Part shown: in pieces, positions 1 to 6,269 of the stretch
Layout: each line of letters opens with the position of its first letter
How positions within the stretch are numbered: position 1 is the stretch's first letter
NCBI GenBank assembly: GCA_050011095.1
Contig: JBEKJU010000068.1
Coordinates: forward strand, 1-13,731
Direction of reading: 5' to 3'
Length of the DNA stretch: 13,731 nt
Source of the DNA: JBEKJU01 sp050011095
GTDB taxonomy: Bacteria; Desulfobacterota; Syntrophorhabdia; Syntrophorhabdales; WCHB1-27
The notes under the pieces: model-generated
The model's database searches: none
The model's input: only the letters and a program-made list of their open reading frames with translations
Told to the model about the DNA's origin: nothing
Translations under genes and position numbers: made by a program

Positions 1-709
1 GCCTCGATACCTCAGACGGGGTCAGGCCCAACATCTCGGCGATTTTACCCGTCGTAAGGGGTCTTTCCCGGAGGAGTAGCATAATCTCGCTCATGGCGAG
101 CTTATCGAAGATCGTCTCCTTAAATATCCTGCTTACCTCATCGCTGTTAAAAAATTTGTGATAGTGCTGTTCCTGCTCTCCCGATACCCTCAGGCTTCGG
201 GGTGCCCTCAGCCTTTCCGTTTGCACCAGCTTAATGTAGGGAACGAGTTTTTTGACCGCTTCAAGCCTGAACTTTAATGCATCTTTGTCGATTCCCTCGC
301 TTTCGCCCAGAGGTCCCAACTCCTCCACCTGCCTGCCGAATTCGTTCATTATATTGGCGAACCGGATTCCTTCGCCGGCGGAAACCCATTCAAGCCTTAA
401 CCGGTCAGGGTTCACCCCTATGTGCTCCAGTAGCTTCCTGGCTATGGTTACCACGCTTAGGGCATCGTAATTTCCGTTCGTAATGTAGTGACAGTCGTCA
501 AGATGGCAACCGCCGACAAACATCGCGTCCTGTCCGGTTGAGAAGGCTAAAAGTATGTGAGCCAGGTCGACTCTGGCCGAGCACATCACCCTTATAAGCC
601 TTATGTAGGGAGGGTACTGAAAACGGGAAACTCCACAAAGGTCCGCCCCTCCGTAACAGCACCAGTTGCATATAATACCTAATATCCTTGGTTTAAACCC
701 TGCACTCAT
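1..709 (-). CDS. mvhD: MvhD-type hydrogenase/heterodisulfide reductase iron-sulfur subunit with C-terminal HTH (3' end outside window)
   Basis: I translated this by hand from ATG at 709. The frame stays open for 236 codons and runs off the left edge. Residues 1-150 match the MvhD/HdrD-associated small [2Fe-2S] protein that passes electrons between a hydrogenase or dehydrogenase and HdrA. Visible signatures are CNWCCYGGADLCG near residue 14, RVMCSARVD, GCHLDDCHY and LEWVSAGEG. MvhD proteins are usually about 140-150 residues. Here a further 85 or more residues follow, ending in a winged-helix-like segment with the helix-turn-helix TTGKIAEMLGLTPSEVSR. A GGAGG motif lies 9 bases upstream of the ATG. 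The gene starts 51 bases after the hdrA stop on the same strand, so the two are probably co-transcribed. The family is secure. The role of the tail is unknown. Confidence 0.88.
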   Translation of the reverse strand, partial: MSAGFKPRILGIICNWCCYGGADLCGVSRFQYPPYIRLIRVMCSARVDLAHILLAFSTGQDAMFVGGCHLDDCHYITNGNYDALSVVTIARKLLEHIGVNPDRLRLEWVSAGEGIRFANIMNEFGRQVEELGPLGESEGIDKDALKFRLEAVKKLVPYIKLVQTERLRAPRSLRVSGEQEQHYHKFFNSDEVSRIFKETIFDKLAMSEIMLLLRERPLTTGKIAEMLGLTPSEVSR

Positions 710-760
710 TCTGTCCAACCTCCTTTGTTGCCAATCCGGGTTTTATTCATCCCCGTGCTT

Positions 761-3700
761 CTATACATCTCCAACGGCTTCATCAATTTGTTGTATGATC
801 TCTTCCTCTGGAATCGCCGCGACAATCTGGCTGAAAAGCTCATCATCGGTATAGTGCTTCAATGAGATAGCCCGGGTGGGACATTTCGGGTTACAGAGCC
901 CATCTCCTTTGCACAGGACGGGAGTAACCCTGGCCTTTCTGCCGGCCGGACTCTCATAAAAATCAATCGCCCCGTAGGTACACGCGGTGATACACGCCCC
1001 GCACGAAATGCACTTATCCTCATCCACCTCGCACACGGAGCCGGAGGCGACGACCGTATCATTCGCGAGGAGGGTTAAGGCCCGGCCCGCGGCGCCATAG
1101 GCCTGGCTCACTGTCTCCGACATAAGCTTGGGATAGTGGGCTATCCCGCAAAGGTAGACACCTTCCGCCCCGAAGTCGACGGGTCTTAATTTGACATGGG
1201 CTTCCTGAAAGAATTCATCCGGGCCCAGGGTGACCTTGAATAATCCGGCTATTTCCTTTCTGTCCGCGGAGGGAATAACAGCGGCAGCCAAGGCGAGTAT
1301 ATCGGCATCCAGCTCAAGCTTCTTCCCTAAAATGAAATCCGTCGCGATAACCTTGAGAACCGGCCGGCCGTCCTCCGACTCGCCGGTTTCCACCTGAGGT
1401 TGATCCTCGGGCTCATAGCGGATGAACCTGACGCCTTTACCAGCCGCTTCCCGGTAATAATCCTCCTTGAACCCATAGGTTCTCACATCACGGAAGAGGA
1501 TGTAGATATCCATCCCTGGATTTCTCTCTTTTAGCAGCAAGGCGTTCTTTATCGATTCGCTGCAGCATATCCTGCTGCAATAATTTCTCTCTTCATTTCT
1601 GCAGCCCACGCATTGGATCATCACGAGGCTCTGGGCGTTGACGACCCTTTCGTCTCCCTGGACGATTTTCTCCTCCAGTTCAAGGTGGGTCATTACCCTG
1701 TCGTCTTCACCATAAAGGTATTCGGTGGGTTTGTATACTTCGGCGCCGGTAGCGAGGACGGCTGCGCCATGTTTTATCTCCGTGACCCCTCTGTCGGACT
1801 TCACCGTGGTGACGAAGTTCCCGACATAACCTGTAGCCCCCGTGATGGTCGCATCGGTATATACATGTACCAAGGGGTGCTGGTAAACCTTCCGTATAAG
1901 ATCGCTCAGATATGCCTGAACATCCAGCCCCTCCAGGGTGGAATGAATCCTTCGCGCTATTCCCCCGAGGTCCGCATCCTTTTCCACCAGGTATACCTCA
2001 TGTCCCTGGTTGGCTATGGATAGGGCGGAAGTCATGCCGGCCAGGCCTCCACCGACCACCAGCGCCCTCTTGTCGACAGGCAGATCGAATTCCTGGAGGG
2101 GCTCCAGATGGCAGGCCCGCGCCACCGACATGCGGATTATATCCTTTGCCTTCTCTGTGGCCTCCTCCTTTTCTTTAGAGTGGACCCATGAGCAGTGCTC
2201 CCTGATATTCGCCATGTCGTAGTAATATTGGTTAATGCCCGCCTCCCGAAGGGTGTCCCGGAACAGCGGCTCATGCGTCCTGGGGGTGCAGGCGGCGACA
2301 ATCACGCGATTGAGCCCTCTTTCCCGGATATCCTTTGCCAACATCGCGGCGGCTTCCGTAGAACATATGAAGAGGCTTTCTTCAGCGTGGACAACATTGG
2401 GCAAGGTCAAGGCATATTCAACCGTGGAAGGGACATTTACTATCCTTCCGATATTGGCCCCGCAATGGCACACATAGACGCCCACCCTGGGCGCATCGAG
2501 GGAGACATCTTTTTCTGGGGGATATATCCTTTCTTTGGCCAGGTTCCCCCGCCGGTAGTCAAGGAGTTCACCGCATTGGGAACCGGCCCCGCATCCGGTC
2601 ACCACCGACTCGGGAATATCTACGGGACCCTGGAAGGCGCCGCTTATAAAAATTCCCGGGCGAGAGGTCTCCATGGGATTAAAGGGGTTGACTTTACAGA
2701 ATCCGTGAGAATTAAGCTCGATGCCGAACGTATTCGCCAGGCTCTGAGAATCACGAGGAGGGTTCAATCCAACGGATAGCACCACCATATCGAATTCTTC
2801 CTCTTTTACTCCATCGTCGGGCGTGGAATACCGTATGGTGACATTCCTGGTTACCGGGTCCTCTTTCACTATTGTCGTGTAGCTTCTGAAAAATCGAATC
2901 CCGGGAAGTTTTTCCGTTCTTTGGTAGAATCGCTCGAAATCCTTGCCATAGGAACGGATATCGTTATGAAATATGGTGCATCGGGCATCGCCGTCATGGT
3001 CTTTCGTCAAAATCACCTGTTTCTGCGTATACGTGCAGCATACGGCCGAACAATAGCTGTTGCCGCCCTCGATAACCTGTCTCGAACCGACGCAGTGAAG
3101 CCAGGCTATGTTATGGGGATGCCTCTTGTCGGAAGCGCGCAGTATCTCACCTTCATATGGACCGGTGGCGCATAAGAGCCGCTCATAGTCCATACTGGTT
3201 ACTACGTTCCGGAACTCTCCGTAGCGATATTCCTCCCTCACCCTGGGGTCGAAGGGCTCAAAACCCGGAGCCAGGATCACGGCCCCAACTTTTACCTCTA
3301 CCTTCTCCCCCGTCTGGTTAAGGTCTATGGCGTTGTTCTTACATACTCCTTCACAAATACGACATTTGTTCTCTTTAAGATAAAGGCAGCTTTCATCTAT
3401 ATAAGGCTTAAGGGGAATTGCCTGGGGGAAGTATATATGGACGGCTTTATTCTTCGATATGTCTTGATTAAATCGATCGGGGTACCTGACCGGGCAGTAC
3501 TCCGCGCAACTAGTACAACCCGTGCATTTGTCCGCATCAACGTATCTGGGCTTTTTAAGCAGGGTTACCTTGAAGTCTCCTGCTTCCCCTTCTACACGGT
3601 CAACTTCCGTATAGGTCACGATCTCTATGTTGGGGTGCCTGTTACATTCAACAAACTTGGGGGATTCAATGCACATGGAGCAGTCATTCGTGGGAAAGGT

Positions 3701-3904
3701 CTTGTCGAGCTGGGCCATGTGGCCGCCGATGGTCGGCGCCGCGTCAACCAGGTAAACCTTAAAACCCGCGGTGCCGAGATCGAGAGAGGCCTGGATGCCG
3801 CTGATCCCTCCACCGACAACCATGACATCGCCGAAATTACTGTCCGGGAGACTTTTCCGAACCTGTTCCACAATTTGTTCCTTTTCCGTCAGTTCTTTTT
3901 CCAC
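761..3904 (-). CDS. hdrA: HdrA-like CoB-CoM heterodisulfide reductase subunit A, duplicated FAD form (1047 aa)
   Basis: This is a cytoplasmic FAD and iron-sulfur protein, the electron-bifurcating/hub subunit of Hdr-type complexes. Domain order: FAD Rossmann site VVGGGISG (about 29-36) followed by IGGHMAQLDKTFP and Cys 75/78/87; ferredoxin-type Cys at 127-137 and 181-188; CVGSR...YCSAVCC (271-290); an HdrA N-terminal-like block starting VGVYVCHCGANIGRIVN (474-490); a second FAD site VVGGGLAGM (616-624); CVGC...YCSRICC (765-781); and a C-terminal two-cluster ferredoxin (965-1008). Methanogen HdrA is about 650 residues, so this is the longer bacterial form, in effect two HdrA units fused. Start: GTG at 3904 with GAGG 9 bases upstream. 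An ATG at 3911 is out of frame. The last cluster has Asp (about 1001) where the second Cys is expected. hdrB and hdrC are absent from the window. A BamE-like role in aromatic degradation is possible but unproven. Confidence 0.93.
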   Translation of the reverse strand: MEKELTEKEQIVEQVRKSLPDSNFGDVMVVGGGISGIQASLDLGTAGFKVYLVDAAPTIGGHMAQLDKTFPTNDCSMCIESPKFVECNRHPNIEIVTYTEVDRVEGEAGDFKVTLLKKPRYVDADKCTGCTSCAEYCPVRYPDRFNQDISKNKAVHIYFPQAIPLKPYIDESCLYLKENKCRICEGVCKNNAIDLNQTGEKVEVKVGAVILAPGFEPFDPRVREEYRYGEFRNVVTSMDYERLLCATGPYEGEILRASDKRHPHNIAWLHCVGSRQVIEGGNSYCSAVCCTYTQKQVILTKDHDGDARCTIFHNDIRSYGKDFERFYQRTEKLPGIRFFRSYTTIVKEDPVTRNVTIRYSTPDDGVKEEEFDMVVLSVGLNPPRDSQSLANTFGIELNSHGFCKVNPFNPMETSRPGIFISGAFQGPVDIPESVVTGCGAGSQCGELLDYRRGNLAKERIYPPEKDVSLDAPRVGVYVCHCGANIGRIVNVPSTVEYALTLPNVVHAEESLFICSTEAAAMLAKDIRERGLNRVIVAACTPRTHEPLFRDTLREAGINQYYYDMANIREHCSWVHSKEKEEATEKAKDIIRMSVARACHLEPLQEFDLPVDKRALVVGGGLAGMTSALSIANQGHEVYLVEKDADLGGIARRIHSTLEGLDVQAYLSDLIRKVYQHPLVHVYTDATITGATGYVGNFVTTVKSDRGVTEIKHGAAVLATGAEVYKPTEYLYGEDDRVMTHLELEEKIVQGDERVVNAQSLVMIQCVGCRNEERNYCSRICCSESIKNALLLKERNPGMDIYILFRDVRTYGFKEDYYREAAGKGVRFIRYEPEDQPQVETGESEDGRPVLKVIATDFILGKKLELDADILALAAAVIPSADRKEIAGLFKVTLGPDEFFQEAHVKLRPVDFGAEGVYLCGIAHYPKLMSETVSQAYGAAGRALTLLANDTVVASGSVCEVDEDKCISCGACITACTYGAIDFYESPAGRKARVTPVLCKGDGLCNPKCPTRAISLKHYTDDELFSQIVAAIPEEEIIQQIDEAVGDV

Positions 3905-3942
3905 TTTCCATTACCTCATCAGATTTTGTTGTGCCCGTAATG

Positions 3943-4308
3943 TCAGGGTCGGCCGGGCCAGCCGTGCTTGCTCCAAATTACTTCCTGTATCATCTCCTTG
4001 ATATCGAGGATAATCCCGCACCGATAGCCCTCGCCCCCTACGCAAAGGCCCACGGAGACTCCGTCGAGGGCAAGAATCAGCTCTCCGGGCACAAAGACGC
4101 GGAATGAACCTGTTACTCTGCGGCCTTCCGCCTTGGCGTCCATGCGCTCTTTGACCCTCGGGTCGTGTACCTCGCTCACCACGAAGTCGAAGTACTTCAT
4201 CCCTTCCTGACGGTCCTTCCGAGAGAGATAGGTATCCCTGCAGGCCCCTCCCGGGATCAAAAGGATCGCGTCATGTGACTTGGGATCAAGTCCCCAATCC
4301 GACCACAT
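3943..4308 (-). pseudogene. Truncated 2-hydroxyacyl-CoA dehydratase / double-cubane-cluster protein N-terminus
   Basis: The 121-residue frame resembles the first ~100 residues of the HgdB/BcrB/YjiM family (2-hydroxyacyl-CoA dehydratase, benzoyl-CoA reductase class I, double-cubane-cluster proteins). The recognisable parts are WSDWGLDPKSHD, GMKYFDFVVSEVHDPRVKE, and FVPGELILALDGVSVGLCVGGE, which matches the family's 'FVPEEL..A.G..P..L' region. Full proteins are about 380-430 residues with cluster-binding Cys further on. Here the similarity stops near residue 98 and 20-odd unrelated residues lead to a stop. The nearest Shine-Dalgarno (GGAGG, 4332-4336) is 23 bases from the ATG, too far for normal initiation, and no start codon lies between. 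It sits 38 bases upstream of hdrA on the same strand. Most likely a decayed or internally deleted gene left at the head of the hdrA transcript. A functional short protein cannot be excluded. Family assignment is from memory of motifs. Confidence 0.55.
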
Positions 4309-4340
4309 TTGTGTGTAATCTGACGTGGAAACCTCCTGTG

Positions 4341-4378
4341 AAATAGAAAATCCGGCCGCACATTTTCTGCGCCGGATT
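4341..4378 (-). promoter_or_regulatory. Leader hairpin with U-rich tail upstream of the hdrA cluster
   Basis: On the minus strand an AATCCGG-CGCA arm pairs with TGCG-CCGGATT (11 bp with one bulged base, 7-base loop) and is followed by TTCTATTT. It then runs directly into the GGAGG at 4336-4332. It has the shape of a weak intrinsic terminator or attenuator in the leader of the truncated dehydratase/hdrA/mvhD transcript. No promoter could be identified upstream. Confidence 0.4.
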
Positions 4379-4380
4379 CC

Positions 4381-4538
4381 CAGGAGGCGATAGATGGGTC
4401 AGGGCGGAGAAAGGGCGGACACGGACGCATTGGGAGGCCACACTGGCCCCCTCTGCGTTTCTCAGTCCGATGAAACGAACATCAATGCCTTCTGCTGCAT
4501 CGTTTCCTATCCTTGTCTTGGTTTGAGACTGCTATCTA
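4381..4538. other. Intergenic stretch with no supported gene
   Basis: No convincing coding frame is seen on either strand. An imperfect hairpin (GGGAGGCCA, 3-base loop, TGGCCCCC) lies around 4433-4453. The base composition changes from GC-rich to AT-rich towards 4530, where the restriction-gene relic begins. A minus-strand ATG frame near 4497 stops after 12 codons. Confidence 0.5.
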
Positions 4539-4748
4539 ATGAATATATTCACATGCCTTGCAGCAATTAGTCAAGTAATTTTTCCGAATGATAAATGCCT
4601 GGGGCATTTCGATGCTCAGCTCAAAATCCGCATCCCGGGTACCGGGCACCACCTCTTCCAGGATATCGTGCTCTTTCTGAACGGCCTGCCGGTTGTGGCA
4701 ATTGAGTGCCCCTTGACTATTCAGCTGTTTAATCATTCAATTCATTAG
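4539..4748 (+). pseudogene. Relic of a type I restriction enzyme HsdR N-terminal domain
   Basis: This is a 69-codon frame in AT-rich DNA. Its central part reads DIVLFLNGLPVVAIEC, which closely resembles the HSDR_N nuclease signature 'PDIVLFVNGLPLVVIELK' carrying the D...E-x-K catalytic residues of HsdR. In the relic the E-x-K becomes E-C-P and the similarity ends at once. A real HsdR is about 1000 residues, so this is at most a 30-40-residue remnant. Its stop codon TAG overlaps the Shine-Dalgarno of the next gene. The reading rests on one motif. The composition differs from the flanking genes, which fits a horizontally acquired and deleted gene. Confidence 0.42.
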
Positions 4749-4753
4749 GAGCT

Positions 4754-5554
4754 ATGTACACCCAATACTACGGTTTCTCTGAAAATCCTTTCGACATAAC
4801 CCCCGACCCCAGGTTTCTCTACCTTACGGAAGCTCACCGCGACGCCCTTGCGGCACTCGTATACAGCCTCAAGGAGAGGAAGGGCTTCGTAATGCTCACC
4901 GGAGAGGTGGGGACAGGCAAGACGACACTCCTCTACCTGCTCGCGGACAACCTCAGGGAGAAGGCGCACACAGCCTTCATTTTCCACACATGCACGACAT
5001 ACAGGGGCCTGTTGAAAAATATCCTGTCGGAACTGGGGCTACCCGTGACGGACGAGGACACCTTCCTCCTTATCGATCGGCTCAAACACTATTTGATCGA
5101 ACGGGCGGCCTCGGGCGAGATCGTGGCTCTCATCATCGATGAAGCGCAGAACCTTTCCGAAGAGGTGCTGGAGAATATCCGTCTTCTCTCGAATCTCGAG
5201 ACGCGCACGACGAAGCTCCTGCAGATAGTGCTTTGCGGCCTGCCGGAGCTGGAAGCAAAGTTCAATGCATCGGGCCTGAGCCGGCTCAGACAGAGGATAG
5301 CCCTACTGCGTCGCATCGGACCGCTCAGCGATATGGAGTGTAGGGATTACGTGGAACACAGGTTGAAGATAGTGGGCGGCAGTGCATCCAGGCTGTTTAC
5401 GCCGGGCGCCATGTCCTTGCTCTGGATGCATTCCCGGGGAATCCCCCGCATCATCAATGTGATGTGCGACAACGCCCTCCTCATCGGCTTCGCCGACTCA
5501 TGCAAGAAGATCGATGAGGCCATTATGCTCGAAGTCATCAGTGACTTCGAGTGA
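4754..5554 (+). CDS. ExeA/TniB-like AAA+ ATPase (266 aa)
   Basis: The start MYTQYYGFSENPFDITPDPRF is the standard opening of the ExeA (general secretion pathway protein A)/TniB-like ATPase family. Walker A is GEVGTGKT (50-57), Walker B is ALIIDEAQ (125-132), a sensor-1-like strand LLQIVLCGLPEL lies at 155-166, an Arg-rich finger region RLRQRIALLRR at 177-187, and sensor 2 RGIPRIIN at 228-235. The protein ends after the AAA+ lid. It has no transmembrane helix and no peptidoglycan-binding domain, unlike Aeromonas ExeA. AGGAG lies 2 bases before the ATG, which is tight spacing, but the N-terminus fits the family exactly. Neighbours give no secretion, transposition or exopolysaccharide partner, so the specific role is open. 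Family members power secretin assembly, exosortase-linked polysaccharide export or transposition targeting. Confidence 0.88.
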   Translation: MYTQYYGFSENPFDITPDPRFLYLTEAHRDALAALVYSLKERKGFVMLTGEVGTGKTTLLYLLADNLREKAHTAFIFHTCTTYRGLLKNILSELGLPVTDEDTFLLIDRLKHYLIERAASGEIVALIIDEAQNLSEEVLENIRLLSNLETRTTKLLQIVLCGLPELEAKFNASGLSRLRQRIALLRRIGPLSDMECRDYVEHRLKIVGGSASRLFTPGAMSLLWMHSRGIPRIINVMCDNALLIGFADSCKKIDEAIMLEVISDFE

Positions 5555-5683
5555 CATGCGCGGGTTATCCCACGGCCTCTTTCATGCCGAGTTGCATTTA
5601 AACGCGCCGCCCACGCCTTCGCCGGGGCACCAGGGCGACGACGAGCCGACGCAGTACCATGAATTGATAGCCAATCGCCAAAG

Positions 5684-5881
5684 TCACGGTTTATCTTGCG
5701 TTAGTTGTATGACGGCCCAGGTAAATCCGGGAAAATAGTTGTCGAACTGCGCCAACAGCCGATCAAGTTCCTGAAGTTTCTTCACGGCCGAGTCTCCCCT
5801 TGCCGGTGGATCGGCCTCGGAAGGCATCCGTTTCTTCACGACACGGCCCGCATCGTGAGGTGAAGAGATGCTCTCTGCCAT
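5684..5881 (-). CDS. Small hypothetical protein (65 aa)
   Basis: I do not recognise this protein. ATG at 5881 is preceded by GGAGG with 4 bases between, the best ribosome-binding site in this stretch, and this is the main reason to call it. The N-terminal half is polar and Pro/Arg/Lys-rich. The second half starts with an amphipathic helix-like segment (AVKKLQELDRLLAQFDNYF) and then has an aromatic/hydrophobic stretch (FPGFTWAVIQL) before TQDKP and the stop. It contains no Cys, no signal peptide and no clear membrane helix. It is convergent with the ExeA-like gene, separated by 129 bases in which I see no gene or terminator. A 14-bp dyad lies in its leader. It could still be a chance frame. 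Confidence 0.5.
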   Translation of the reverse strand: MAESISSPHDAGRVVKKRMPSEADPPARGDSAVKKLQELDRLLAQFDNYFPGFTWAVIQLTQDKP

Positions 5882-5909
5882 TTCCCCTCCTTACAGTTGC
5901 CCGCTTTTC

Positions 5910-5923
5910 TACCCGTCCGGGTA
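5910..5923. promoter_or_regulatory. 14-bp dyad upstream of the 65-aa ORF
   Basis: TACCCG-TC-CGGGTA is a perfect 6-bp inverted repeat with a 2-base centre, 28 bases upstream of the start at 5881. It is compact enough to be an operator or a leader hairpin. No good -10/-35 pair is visible beside it, so its function is a guess. Confidence 0.25.
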
Positions 5924-6090
5924 CCTTGGGGCATTCCCTTTGCAACAATCGGGCCGGTTGCTTTCTGAAGGGGTGGTTACCCCTGTTTCATCCCTCCATG
6001 CCTCATGGGAGTGAAACGACTATCGTAGATCTGAACAATGAAATAGCAAGGGTCGTAGGCATTAATCGGGAAAGGAACGGGCCGGAGAAC

Positions 6091-6110
6091 GATGCCGAGG
6101 GATGCCGAGG
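6091..6110. repeat. 10-bp perfect tandem duplication
   Basis: GATGCCGAGG occurs twice head to tail with no spacer. It is a minor replication-slippage type repeat in non-coding DNA. Confidence 0.7.
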
Positions 6111-6175
6111 TTCGATATCGGGGCTGAAACGCCCGGGGGGGAAACCCCAGGCTGGTGCTTTCTCGTTTCACCCAG

Positions 6176-6221
6176 TCGGAAAATTCCGCACATGTCCCAG
6201 GGATATTATCGGAAAATTCCG
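6176..6221. repeat. Paired 13-bp quasi-palindromic direct repeats
   Basis: TCGGAAAATTCCG occurs at 6176-6188 and 6209-6221, exactly 33 bases apart, about three helical turns. Each copy has CGGAA/TTCCG arms around AA, so the pair reads as two dyads on one face of the helix. It lies 49 bases past the recD2 stop. It could be a protein-binding array or the multiple terminal repeats of an insertion-sequence end. Confidence 0.6.
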
Positions 6222-6269
6222 ACCCTAACGGTTTTGCGATAGTCACGATTCGCCGTGAATGGGTGGATT

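Larger units (their letters stand above)
5949..6245. other. Gene-poor, repeat-bearing intergenic stretch
   Basis: About 300 bases between the 65-aa ORF and recD2. A minus-strand frame (GTG at 6246 to 5977, 89 codons) is open, but it has no ribosome-binding site and its first part is simply the translation of the paired TCGGAAAATTCCG repeats. I therefore do not call it a gene. The stretch also holds a 10-bp tandem duplication and a G-run next to C-rich sequence. It could be the remains of an insertion-sequence end, but no transposase is present. Confidence 0.45.

Noticed and set aside
4713..4741. TTGACT-N17-TTCAAT as a promoter for the ExeA-like gene
   Set aside because: The expected transcription start would fall inside the AGGAG ribosome-binding site, and the -10 matches only 4 of 6 positions.
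5555..5683. Short Arg-rich membrane-like peptide on the minus strand between the 65-aa ORF and the ExeA-like gene
   Set aside because: About 29 codons from a GTG with no ribosome-binding site. The Arg-rich end comes from GC-rich sequence.
5977..6246. 89-codon minus-strand frame after recD2
   Set aside because: GTG start without a ribosome-binding site. Its N-terminal repeats (EFSD...EFSD) are just the translation of the paired 13-bp DNA repeats.
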